From assembly GCA_027484685.1 (NCBI GenBank), contig JAIXSO010000062.1:53358-117357 (forward strand): a stretch of DNA of 64,000 nt, read 5' to 3'. The DNA is from Bacteroidota bacterium (GTDB taxonomy: Bacteria > Bacteroidota > Bacteroidia > UKL13-3). A program made the position numbers and the translations under genes. The notes beneath the pieces are model-generated. The model was given only the letters and a program-made list of their open reading frames with translations. It did not search any database and had not been told where the DNA came from. Each line of letters starts with the position of its first letter. Position 1 is the first letter of the stretch. Positions 8,305 through 17,069 of this stretch are shown one piece after another.

Positions 8305-10852
8305 ATCTTTTTATGAAATTATAAGTAAATATATTATTGAGGTTCCAATAATACAGCGAGAATATGCTCAAGGTAGAAATACCGAAAAAGTAATATCTAT
8401 CCGAAAAAGATTTGTAAATGATCTTGTAACAGCAATTTTAACTGATGATAAGATTCATCTAGGTTTTGTGTATGGAAAAATTGAAGGTAAAGAAAATATT
8501 AGACGAAAAATTTTAAATAAAGAGGCTGTATCATCAATACTTGATGCTGTAAAATTTTATGCAAATAATTTTGACTTACGTATAACTGCAAATATTGAAG
8601 AAACCGAGAATGAAGTTAATAATGTAAATCTTTTGAAATTTATTCCATTAGATGGACAACAGAGACTTACAACTTTATATATGCTCAATTGGTACTTATA
8701 CTATAAAGGAGCTAAATCTCAAGACATTGAATGGTTAAATCATTTTAAGTATTCAAATAGAAAGTCTTCTTTAGCATTTTGTAGAGAATTAGTTAATGAA
8801 AAAAATATTTCTATTTTAAAACAAAAACATTTAAAAAACAAAGAGACTAATATTAAGGAGTTAATTAGTAATTCTAGCTTTTTTTTAAAAAAATGGAATA
8901 AAGATGCCACTGTAAGTGGTATGCTTGAAATGTTGTTATCTATTGAAATAGCTTTCGATTCAAATTTTGATTTCTCAAAAATTGATATTGAAAATCTGCC
9001 TTTTTCGTTCGATTTTATGGATTTAGATTCACTAAATCAAACAGATGAATTGTATGTAAAAATGAATTCAAGAGGCAAACAATTATCTGACTATGAACAT
9101 TTCAAATCTTGGCTTCAAGAAAAGTACAGTGATAATTCTGATAAAGATTGGATGGATTCTTTTTGGTTAAAACTGGATACTGTTTGGTTAAATTACTTTT
9201 GGAGAAACATTGATACAGATTTCAATAATTTGGATAATTTTTATTATCATTATATCAAGAATCTCGCCTTAATGCATTGTCTAGCAAACAATACAGAAAT
9301 TCCTTTTGAAAAATTAAAGGGCATTTATAGTTTGATAAGAAATACAGAAGTATACGATAATCTAAAAGTATCATATATCTCTTTAGAAAATTATCTGATA
9401 AAATGGTGTAATAGCGAAAACGAAGAAAAAGAATTCTTTATGTTCAATATAGAAACATTGAAATTTATAGAAAAATCATTTGATTCATTAATTTATTTGG
9501 AGCAAAATGAAGTTCTTCAGAATCTGGATTTAAAACAGATAATTTGTAAGCCATTTATTGAAAATCCCATTAATGATTTTTTCTTAAAAGCTAATCTTTT
9601 TACTCCGACATTATGGAATTCAAATTTTTATTATTCATTTATTATTTTTATCAATGATAGAGAAAATGAAAATTTTACTGTTAATGCTATGAAAGAATGG
9701 TTAAGATTTACAAGAAATATTATTTATAATACTCAAATTCAAAGTCCTGAAAACTTCAATAATGCTTTAAAACAAATCAATAAATTATCATTATTTAAAT
9801 TTAACATTTCTGATTCCATAATAAATAACAAAGTAGAGAATGTTTTTTTTGAAAATACTCAATTTGAAGAAGAGAAAGTAAAGTTGCAACTTCTAACTAA
9901 TGAAGAATGGATAAAACCAATTTTTGAGGCAGAAAATCATACTTATTTTTATGGACAGATAAAGTTTCTATTAGATTTCTCAAAAGATGAATTTGGTAAT
10001 TATAACGTTCAAAACTTTATAAAATATAGCAACAACATTTCAAAACTATATAAAAAAGAAATAAGAAAGTCCAATGAAAAAACCTTGGAACGGTTTTTAC
10101 TTTGTGAAGACTTTTACCTACCTCATTATAAGTCAGATTATATATTCTGTAGCGCATCATCGGGGAATTTAAGAACTAAAAATGAAAATTGGCGTCAATT
10201 TTTCAAAGGAGATAAGGTTATAGCTTTAAAAAATGCTATTGATAAATTAAATGGTCAAGAAATAAGTAATGAACTTTTAATAGACTATATTAACGAATAC
10301 ATAAAAAACAACAATTTAGGATCATCCAATTGGAAATATTTGTTTTTAAAGTATCCTCAAGCAATTAATTATTGTAAAGAAAGTGCTATTAGATGGATTT
10401 CTGATAATGATATTCGATTGTTGAAAGGGTTTCCAATAACTGCCTATCATTCTGAATTGAGGAGCTATTGTTTTTATTTACAACATAAGCACTCAGAATC
10501 CATAAATAAGGATGTAATTAGTCACTATAAATTTTCACCATTTACAGAATTTCGGTTTTTCGAAGATAAAAACACGGAAGGTCATCCAGGTTTATATTTA
10601 AAAGGGTTTATTTATTTAAAAAAGGAATATAAGCTTGAGATAAGATATTCCAAAATGTCAGATACGTTTGAATTGTGTTTTTTTCAGATTCATGTCGAAA
10701 GTGAGAACAGACAATATGATGAAAATTTAAAACATAAAATTCTAAATTTTACATTTGATGCTGTTTATAACCATTACTGGAAAATAGTTGAATATGAACT
10801 TCTTGAAAACGAACTAAAAATAATTTGTGAATTACTTGCAACGTTAAATTAG
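8291..10852 (+). CDS. Second DUF262 protein, large, without an evident nuclease motif
   Basis: The 853-residue protein shares the DUF262 signatures: VPIIQREYAQGR at about 18-29 and IPLDGQQRLTTLYML at about 117-131, followed by the helical DELYVKMNSRGKQLSDYE segment typical of this family. The C-terminal region (about 600-853) contains WKYLFLKYP and a long beta-rich tail; I see no IEHxxP-type His-Me motif. The start overlaps the preceding DUF262 gene by 14 nt, so the two probably form a complex with division of labour (one nuclease-bearing subunit, one NTPase or sensor). The 128-bp gap to hsdR holds no other gene. Confidence 0.82.
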   Translation: MELTKSFYEIISKYIIEVPIIQREYAQGRNTEKVISIRKRFVNDLVTAILTDDKIHLGFVYGKIEGKENIRRKILNKEAVSSILDAVKFYANNFDLRITANIEETENEVNNVNLLKFIPLDGQQRLTTLYMLNWYLYYKGAKSQDIEWLNHFKYSNRKSSLAFCRELVNEKNISILKQKHLKNKETNIKELISNSSFFLKKWNKDATVSGMLEMLLSIEIAFDSNFDFSKIDIENLPFSFDFMDLDSLNQTDELYVKMNSRGKQLSDYEHFKSWLQEKYSDNSDKDWMDSFWLKLDTVWLNYFWRNIDTDFNNLDNFYYHYIKNLALMHCLANNTEIPFEKLKGIYSLIRNTEVYDNLKVSYISLENYLIKWCNSENEEKEFFMFNIETLKFIEKSFDSLIYLEQNEVLQNLDLKQIICKPFIENPINDFFLKANLFTPTLWNSNFYYSFIIFINDRENENFTVNAMKEWLRFTRNIIYNTQIQSPENFNNALKQINKLSLFKFNISDSIINNKVENVFFENTQFEEEKVKLQLLTNEEWIKPIFEAENHTYFYGQIKFLLDFSKDEFGNYNVQNFIKYSNNISKLYKKEIRKSNEKTLERFLLCEDFYLPHYKSDYIFCSASSGNLRTKNENWRQFFKGDKVIALKNAIDKLNGQEISNELLIDYINEYIKNNNLGSSNWKYLFLKYPQAINYCKESAIRWISDNDIRLLKGFPITAYHSELRSYCFYLQHKHSESINKDVISHYKFSPFTEFRFFEDKNTEGHPGLYLKGFIYLKKEYKLEIRYSKMSDTFELCFFQIHVESENRQYDENLKHKILNFTFDAVYNHYWKIVEYELLENELKIICELLATLN

Positions 10853-10980
10853 ACTGTAAATATCACATAAGCAAAAAGAATTTAGATAGTTTAAGATTAA
10901 TAATTTCATTATAAATAAGAATATTTTTATAAGTTTATTAATAACTAAGGGTATTAACAATACTTAATAAAACTAAAAAA

Positions 10981-13900
10981 ATGAGTAAAGTAGGACAAAA
11001 AGAACGTGCCACCCAAAACCGCATTGTACAATTGTTTCAAGAGCAATTGAATTATACTTATATAGGTAATTGGGAAGAAAGAGATGGTAATAGCAATATT
11101 GAAGAAATTGAGTTAAGAAAATTCCTACAAAGGAAATACAGCGATGAATTAATTAGTAAAGCAATTTTGGCCTTGAAGAAAGAAGCCAATATAAATACAA
11201 ATGATGACCTTTTTACAGCCAATAAGGAAGTTTACTCTATGCTTCGTTATGGCACTTCAAAAAAAGTAGATGCCACCAAAAGACCTGAACATGTCGATTT
11301 TATCGATTGGGAAAACCCACTAAATAATCATTTTGCAATAGCTGAAGAAGTAACTATTAAAAATGCAAAAGAACGCAGACCAGATATAGTACTTTATATA
11401 AATGGTATTGCTATTGGTGTATTGGAATTGAAAAAAGCAAGCGTGTCTGCAAGTGAAGGTATTCGCCAAAATATCAGTAACCAATTACATATTTTTAATA
11501 AACCTTTCTTCACCACCATTCAATTAGTAATGGCCGGTAATGACAGTAATGGCTTGTATTATGGGACAACTAAAACAGAGGAGAAATTTTTTCTAAAATG
11601 GAAGGAAGATAATGATGTGTATAATCCTGATGAAATACTTTTAGATAAACAAATTATTCAATTTTGTAGTAAAGAACGTTTGTTGGAAATTATACACAAC
11701 TTTGTGATATTTGATTATGGCACTAAAAAACTTTGCAGACCTAATCAGTACTTCGGTATAAAGGAATCGCAGAAATTCCTAGCTAAAAAGGAAGGTGGTA
11801 TTATTTGGCATACACAAGGTAGCGGTAAAAGTTTAACCATGGTATGGTTATCCAAATGGATTTTAGAAAATAATCCAAAAGCTCGCCTATTAATTGTCAC
11901 CGATAGAACAGAACTAGACGAACAAATTGAAGGTGTGTTTTTAGGTGTTGGCGAAACCATCAAAAGAACTAAAAGCGGAGCCGATTTAGTTTCTGTTTTG
12001 AATAATACCTCACCAAGATTGGTTTGCAGTTTGGTACACAAGTTTGGAGGCAAAGAAGAAAATGCAGCAGATGAATTTGTAACCGCATTAAAGCAATCAA
12101 ATGATTTTCAACCCAAGGGGGAATTTGTAGTTTTTATTGATGAGTGTCACCGCACCCAAAGTGGCGATTTGCACAAAGCAATGAAAAGTATTTTGCCAGA
12201 AAGTTCCATTTTTATTGGTTTCACAGGAACACCATTACTCAAAAAAGACAAAAAGAAAAGTTTGGAAGTTTTTGGTAGATACATTCACACCTACAAATTT
12301 GATGAAGCAGTAAAAGATGGAGTGGTTTTGGATTTATTATACGAAGCGCGTGATGTTGACCAACATGTTTTAGACCAAAAAGGCATTGACGATTGGTTTG
12401 AAATTGTAACTCATGGAATGAACGACTTGCCAAAAGCAGAACTCAAACAAAAATGGGGAACAATGCAAAAAGTGTTGAGTACTAAAAGCCGTTTAGAAAA
12501 AATTGTATTCGACATCAAAAAAGATTTCATAACCAAACCCCGATTAAAAGACGGTAGAGGAAATGCAATTTTGGTGGCAAGAAGTATTTATGAAGCTTGC
12601 AGGTATTATGAAATTTTTCAAAATTTCGGATTGAAGAAATGTGGTATAATTACCAGTTTCGAACCCAACGAAAGCACTATAAAAATAGAAGAAACAGGTA
12701 GCGGAGAAACCGAAAAAAAAGAGCAATTTGAAATTTATCAAAAAATGCTGAAAGATTATGGTTTTAAGGATGCTGAAAGCTTTGAGAAATTTGCCAAAAA
12801 GAAGTTCAAAGAGGAACCAGCAAATATGCAACTACTTATTGTAGTTGATAAATTATTGACAGGTTTTGACGCAATTCATTGCACTTTTTTATATATAGAT
12901 AAACAAATGCAAGACCACGGTTTGTTTCAAGCTATATGCAGAACCAACCGACTAGGGAAAGAAGAAGAAAACGATCCGTATTACAAAGAGTTTGGGTACA
13001 TCGTTGATTATAAAAACTTATTAAATAACCTAAATAAATCAATTATAGATTATACCTCTGATGCATTTGACTCATTTGATATTGAAGATGTAAAAGGTTT
13101 GTTAACAGATAGATTGGTAAAAGCAAAGGAGCGTTTGGAAGATGCCATTGAAGCCTTGTATCAATTGTGTTTAGATGTTCCTGCACCTAAACAAATAGAG
13201 CAATTTTACCACTATTTCTGCGGAGATCCTGAAAACAAGGACGATTTAAAAGATAATCAAGAAAAACGTTTAACACTATACAAATTAGTTGTTTCCTTAA
13301 TTAGAGCTTATAACAATATTGCTCCAGAAATAATAGAAGCCGGTTACACACACCTACAAGCAGAAAAAATAAAAGAAAAAGTAAATTATTATTCTGAGTT
13401 AAGAAATAGTATCAAACATTACTCATCTGATTATATCGATTTGAAAAAGTATGAACCAGACATGAGAAATATGCTAGATATGTATTTAACTGCTGACCCT
13501 AGTCGTGTTCTCTCTAATTTAGGAGAAGCCACGTTGTTGCAATTAATTGTTGAGAATGGAATAAATAACGCTTTAGAGAAATTACCAGAAGGTATAAAAG
13601 GTAGTAAGCAAGCAATGAGTGAAACAATAGAGAATAATATGCGTAAAACTATTATTCAGGAAATGCCCATTAATCCTGCTTATTATGAACGAATGAGTGT
13701 TTTATTAGAGGTATTAATTAAATTAAGAAAAGAAAGTGCAATAGCGTACGAGGAATTACTAAAAGAATACGAGGCTTTGGCATATAAATTAAATCCTCAC
13801 TCTAAAAAGAATTATCCGTCAAAAATTGATACTAAAACCAAACAAGCTCTTTATGATAATTTAGAAGAAAATGAAGATTTGACAATTGTAATGGATGATA

Positions 13901-14058
13901 CCATTAATTATATTAAGGATGATGATTGGAGAGGAACTTTTATAAAACGAAAAAAAGTAGAATTAGCTATTAAAGAGGTGTTAGCAAAATACGGCATAAG
14001 TGATGAAGGCGAAGCTATTCGTATCTATGATATTGTTTATAAGCAAAATGATTACTAA
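10981..14058 (+). CDS. hsdR: Type I restriction endonuclease subunit HsdR
   Basis: The 1025-residue motor and nuclease subunit translocates DNA and cleaves it when the HsdM/HsdS complex meets unmethylated sites. The PD-(D/E)XK nuclease motif is RRPDIVLYI...GVLELKKA (Asp135, Glu149, Lys151). The superfamily-2 translocase follows: Walker A QGSGKS (about 279-284), DECH at 387-390, TGTP at 415-418, and the helicase C-terminal region with LLIVVDKLLTGFDA and QAICRTNRLGKE. The C-terminal helical domain binds the methyltransferase. All motifs are intact. It is separated from hsdM/hsdS by more than 7 kb of inserted genes and is followed after 2 bp by the metallopeptidase gene. Confidence 0.97.
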   Translation: MSKVGQKERATQNRIVQLFQEQLNYTYIGNWEERDGNSNIEEIELRKFLQRKYSDELISKAILALKKEANINTNDDLFTANKEVYSMLRYGTSKKVDATKRPEHVDFIDWENPLNNHFAIAEEVTIKNAKERRPDIVLYINGIAIGVLELKKASVSASEGIRQNISNQLHIFNKPFFTTIQLVMAGNDSNGLYYGTTKTEEKFFLKWKEDNDVYNPDEILLDKQIIQFCSKERLLEIIHNFVIFDYGTKKLCRPNQYFGIKESQKFLAKKEGGIIWHTQGSGKSLTMVWLSKWILENNPKARLLIVTDRTELDEQIEGVFLGVGETIKRTKSGADLVSVLNNTSPRLVCSLVHKFGGKEENAADEFVTALKQSNDFQPKGEFVVFIDECHRTQSGDLHKAMKSILPESSIFIGFTGTPLLKKDKKKSLEVFGRYIHTYKFDEAVKDGVVLDLLYEARDVDQHVLDQKGIDDWFEIVTHGMNDLPKAELKQKWGTMQKVLSTKSRLEKIVFDIKKDFITKPRLKDGRGNAILVARSIYEACRYYEIFQNFGLKKCGIITSFEPNESTIKIEETGSGETEKKEQFEIYQKMLKDYGFKDAESFEKFAKKKFKEEPANMQLLIVVDKLLTGFDAIHCTFLYIDKQMQDHGLFQAICRTNRLGKEEENDPYYKEFGYIVDYKNLLNNLNKSIIDYTSDAFDSFDIEDVKGLLTDRLVKAKERLEDAIEALYQLCLDVPAPKQIEQFYHYFCGDPENKDDLKDNQEKRLTLYKLVVSLIRAYNNIAPEIIEAGYTHLQAEKIKEKVNYYSELRNSIKHYSSDYIDLKKYEPDMRNMLDMYLTADPSRVLSNLGEATLLQLIVENGINNALEKLPEGIKGSKQAMSETIENNMRKTIIQEMPINPAYYERMSVLLEVLIKLRKESAIAYEELLKEYEALAYKLNPHSKKNYPSKIDTKTKQALYDNLEENEDLTIVMDDTINYIKDDDWRGTFIKRKKVELAIKEVLAKYGISDEGEAIRIYDIVYKQNDY

Positions 14059-14060
14059 TT

Positions 14061-14777
14061 ATGCATCAGATTGAAATAAGTAACTTATCAATAGACATAG
14101 TAAGAAAAGGCATTAAAAATATGCATTTGTCCGTGTATCCTCCTACTGGACGAATTAGGGTTGCTGCGCCATTAAATATTGATGATGATGCTATAAAGCT
14201 ATTTGTTATTTCTAAGCTTGCTTGGATAAAAAGAAATCAAAGAAATTTTGAGAAACAAGATCGTCAAAGCGCACGAATTTTTGAAGAAAGAGAATGTCAT
14301 TATTATGAAGGCAGAAAATATTTGTTAAGAGTTAATACTCAGGAAGCTCCGCCAAAAGTGCTACTAAAAACGAAGAAGTATATTGACATGTATGTAAGAC
14401 CCAATACTAGCAAGGAGCAACAGCAAGTAATATTAAATGAATGGTATCGTAAACAACTTAAAAATAATATACCACTTTTAATAGAAAAATGGGAGAAAAA
14501 CATTGGTGTAGAAGTATCAAGTTGGGGAGTAAAACAAATGAAAACCAAATGGGGAACATGCAATATTGAACAAAAACGAATTTGGATTAATTTAGAATTG
14601 GCGAAAAAACCAGTTTATTGTTTAGAGTATATTATAGTGCATGAATTGATTCATTTATTAGAGAGGCATCACAATAACCGTTTTTTAGCACTGATGGAAA
14701 GTCATATGCCACAATGGAAGGTTTATAAGAAAGAGTTAAATAGTTTACCTGTAAGCCATGGTGAATGGAAATATTAA
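14061..14777 (+). CDS. YgjP-like (DUF45/SprT-type) zinc metallopeptidase
   Basis: The 238-residue cytoplasmic protein has the YgjP architecture: an N-terminal beta-rich part (LSVYPPTGRIRVAAP), then KTKWGTCN, corresponding to the family's WGSC segment, then VHELIHLLERHHNNRF. The zinc-binding HELIH is at about 194-198, with a downstream MPQWKVYKKELN tail. It follows hsdR by 2 bp. Genes of this family are often found beside type I R-M genes; the function is not settled, but regulated proteolysis of the restriction complex is a plausible idea. Complete, no anomalies. Confidence 0.88.
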   Translation: MHQIEISNLSIDIVRKGIKNMHLSVYPPTGRIRVAAPLNIDDDAIKLFVISKLAWIKRNQRNFEKQDRQSARIFEERECHYYEGRKYLLRVNTQEAPPKVLLKTKKYIDMYVRPNTSKEQQQVILNEWYRKQLKNNIPLLIEKWEKNIGVEVSSWGVKQMKTKWGTCNIEQKRIWINLELAKKPVYCLEYIIVHELIHLLERHHNNRFLALMESHMPQWKVYKKELNSLPVSHGEWKY

Positions 14778-14787
14778 TTTCTAAACA

Positions 14788-15456
14788 ATGAAAATAATAA
14801 ACTGGAATGTTGGGAGGCCGAGTGTTAATAAGGTAAAAAGGATAACTGAAAAGTTAATTGAGCTTAACGCAGACATTGTGGTATTAACGGAAACCAGTTC
14901 TGTAATAGATTTAGGTTCATCCTATAATTACTTTTCAACCGATTTTATTGAACAAGATTTTGAAAGACAAAATCTGATTAAGTATAAAAATAGCGAGCGC
15001 AGGGCTTCCATCTATTCTAAGTATCCTATTTCAAAAACCTATACAACTTACGATAAATTCACAAGCATTTGTTTGGATATAGACACGCCATTAGGAATAA
15101 TAACTTTTTATGCAACCATCATTGGTGTGTTTGGAGGATTGAATCCAAGATTTACAAATGATTTAACCTCACAAGTACAAGATTTTGAAATGCTTATCAA
15201 AGTCAAGAACGCTTGTATAATTGGTGATTATAATATTACAACTTCTGGTCGTGTTTATCCTAGCAATATTGCAAGAGAAACATTGGACTTGGTCCTTCAA
15301 AAACATCAATTGGTTAATTTAACTACATCTATTGCTAATAATGTTGACCATATATCCGTCAGCCAAGAGTTAATTCAAGAAAGTCAAGTAACAGTTGAAG
15401 CTTGGAATTTTGATAAAAAGTTAAGTGACCATATTGGTATTATGGTTAACCTTTAA
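14788..15456 (+). CDS. Endonuclease/exonuclease/phosphatase (EEP) family protein
   Basis: The 222-residue protein opens with KIINWNVGRPS (metal-binding Asn6), then ADIVVLTETSS (catalytic Glu), IIGDYNITTSG (Asp and Asn) and a C-terminal KLSDHIGIMV (catalytic Asp-His), the standard order of the DNase I/ExoIII-like EEP fold. No signal peptide is seen, so it acts in the cytoplasm. It begins 10 bp after the metallopeptidase gene and appears to be the last gene of the R-M operon. Substrate could be DNA, RNA or a phosphoester; the island setting favours DNA. Confidence 0.85.
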   Translation: MKIINWNVGRPSVNKVKRITEKLIELNADIVVLTETSSVIDLGSSYNYFSTDFIEQDFERQNLIKYKNSERRASIYSKYPISKTYTTYDKFTSICLDIDTPLGIITFYATIIGVFGGLNPRFTNDLTSQVQDFEMLIKVKNACIIGDYNITTSGRVYPSNIARETLDLVLQKHQLVNLTTSIANNVDHISVSQELIQESQVTVEAWNFDKKLSDHIGIMVNL

Positions 15457-15485
15457 TTCTTATTATTTTCTTACTTTGCTGATTT

Positions 15486-15517
15486 GGATTTGCAACCAAA
15501 ATCAAATCCTTATTTTT
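15486..15517 (+). terminator. Possible terminator after the defence operon
   Basis: A ggatttg/caaatcc stem (15486-15492 and 15503-15509) is followed by a T-rich run, 30 bp after the EEP-gene stop. The stem is short and AT-rich, so the call is tentative. Confidence 0.45.
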
Positions 15518-15631
15518 AAAACTAAAATTCATTGCTTAAGACTACTTCAATAGTTTTGATTAAAAAAAATACATTTACCAATAAAATTTACGAGTATTAA
15601 TAAAACAAGACTTGAATGAATATTTACTATT

Positions 15632-16483
15632 TTAGTATTTCAATTCTTTAAATGTATTTCCTTTCGATAAATCGCCACTTTTGTAACCTAGCATGAACCA
15701 ATACATTCGTTGTTCAGATGTTCCATGGGTAAATGCATCTGGCGTAATATGGCCTTGTGCTTGTTTTTGTATATGATCATCGCCAACAGCATTGGCTGCA
15801 CTCAACGCCTCTTCTATATCACCTTCCTCCATTACGTTTTTGTTTTTTTGATTATAATGAGCCCAAACGCCTGCATAAAAATCGGCTTGTAGTTCTAATG
15901 CCACAGAAAGTTTGTTGCCTTCTTTTTCACTTAATTCACTTTTACGCTCATGTACTTTTCCCGAAGTTCCCATTAAATTTTGAACATGATGCCCAACTTC
16001 ATGAGCTATTACATAGGCCACAGCAAAATCGCCACCTTTGGCACCAAAACGATTTTTTAGTTCTTCAAAAAATCCTAAATCCATATATACTTTTTTGTCT
16101 GCAGGGCAATAAAACGGACCTGAAGCAGAATTGGCACCACCACATGCTGTTTCTACCGAACCTCTAAATAATACTAATTTTGGTTCTTCGTATTGGCTAT
16201 TCATATCAGTAAATATAGTGTTCCAAACATCTTCATTATCGGCCAAAACCACACTTACATACTTTGCCATTTCATCATCGGCAGCAGTTGTTGGTTGTTC
16301 AGAATTGTTTGGCGAATTATTTTGGGTAACTGCATTAATTAATTGAGTTGGGTCACCACTCATATAAGTTTGAATAACTAAAAATATAATTCCAATAATT
16401 CCTCCTCCTAAAGCTAATTTTCCACCCGACATTTTTCTTCTGTCTTCAACATTATCGCTTTCTCTTCGTCCTAACCATTTCAT
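15632..16483 (-). CDS. Putative neutral zinc metallopeptidase (YpfJ family)
   Basis: The 283-residue protein has a short basic N-terminus (MKWLGRRESDNVEDRRKMSG), one membrane helix at about 23-40, a low-complexity linker and a peptidase domain with HEVGHHVQNLMG (zinc ligands His161 and His165) and LELQADFYAGVWAH, which provides the third ligand. FYCPADKKVYMDLGFF is another family signature. The catalytic domain would lie in the periplasm. It is transcribed away from sbcDC, alone. Family function is undefined; identification is firm. Confidence 0.92.
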   Translation of the reverse strand: MKWLGRRESDNVEDRRKMSGGKLALGGGIIGIIFLVIQTYMSGDPTQLINAVTQNNSPNNSEQPTTAADDEMAKYVSVVLADNEDVWNTIFTDMNSQYEEPKLVLFRGSVETACGGANSASGPFYCPADKKVYMDLGFFEELKNRFGAKGGDFAVAYVIAHEVGHHVQNLMGTSGKVHERKSELSEKEGNKLSVALELQADFYAGVWAHYNQKNKNVMEEGDIEEALSAANAVGDDHIQKQAQGHITPDAFTHGTSEQRMYWFMLGYKSGDLSKGNTFKELKY

Positions 16484-17069
16484 AGATATAAATTTTTTGT
16501 AACAATGATATTATATTTATTTACTTTTTACAAAATTCTACACAAGAAAAAGTAGCCTTTTGAGTCATTTTTAGAATAACCTAATTTAAATAGGAAGTTT
16601 TAATTTGTTTTCTGCATTAGCAATATTATTAGTAATCAGTTTTTTTATTTAAAACTTTGGCGATTTGGTTTTCCAATCCATGATGATTAGCTATTGCCAT
16701 ATTGATATGCTAGCCAACTTCCCAACTTTTGTATAGTCGTGAAATAAGTTGAATTTAAAAATATCAACCGGTTTTTTCAATACAGCCATTTTTATACCTT
16801 TTCGGGTATAAATATGATATATTTAAATAATTTTATACCCGAAAGGGTATATTTCGTACTCATTTTTTTATTTGCTCCCACAAAATTTTATTCTCAATAT
16901 CCGTTATACTTTTTGTATATCTTTTTGCTTAAGTTATTGACATGCAGTTTATTTTACTAAAGTTGTTTTATTTATGCTGTATGTTTTAAAATGGATAATT
17001 ATTATTGGTCATAAAAAATTACTTTTATACCTTTAATCTTTCAACCAAAAAGGTTTCCATTTAAACATC
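16484..17069. other. 586-bp intergenic region with paired palindromes and a small ORF remnant
   Basis: Between the metallopeptidase and sbcD genes there is no complete gene I can defend. It contains two similar 18-bp palindromes (16793-16810 and 16834-16851) and, directly next to them on the reverse strand, a 32-codon frame (16691-16789, beginning MAVLKKPVDIFKFNLF) that ends prematurely. The rest is AT-rich and presumably includes the divergent promoters. Confidence 0.6.
16793..16851. promoter_or_regulatory. Pair of 18-bp palindromic sites, probable operator
   Basis: tatacccgaaagggtata (16834-16851) is nearly self-complementary around its centre. tataccttttcgggtata (16793-16810) matches its reverse complement at 17 of 18 positions. 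The centres are 41 bp apart, about four helical turns, as expected for two dimers of one repressor. A reverse-strand ATG (16789) begins four bases beyond, so these look like operators of a lost small gene, possibly a toxin-antitoxin or HipB-like unit; that last point is a guess. Confidence 0.55.

Noticed and set aside
15757..16346. Several + strand open frames opposite the neutral metallopeptidase gene
   Set aside because: They mirror the reverse-strand gene that carries HEVGHH and the third zinc ligand; no domain of their own is visible.
16691..16789. 32-codon reverse-strand frame as a real small gene
   Set aside because: No recognisable family and it ends abruptly; described only as a possible remnant next to the palindromes.
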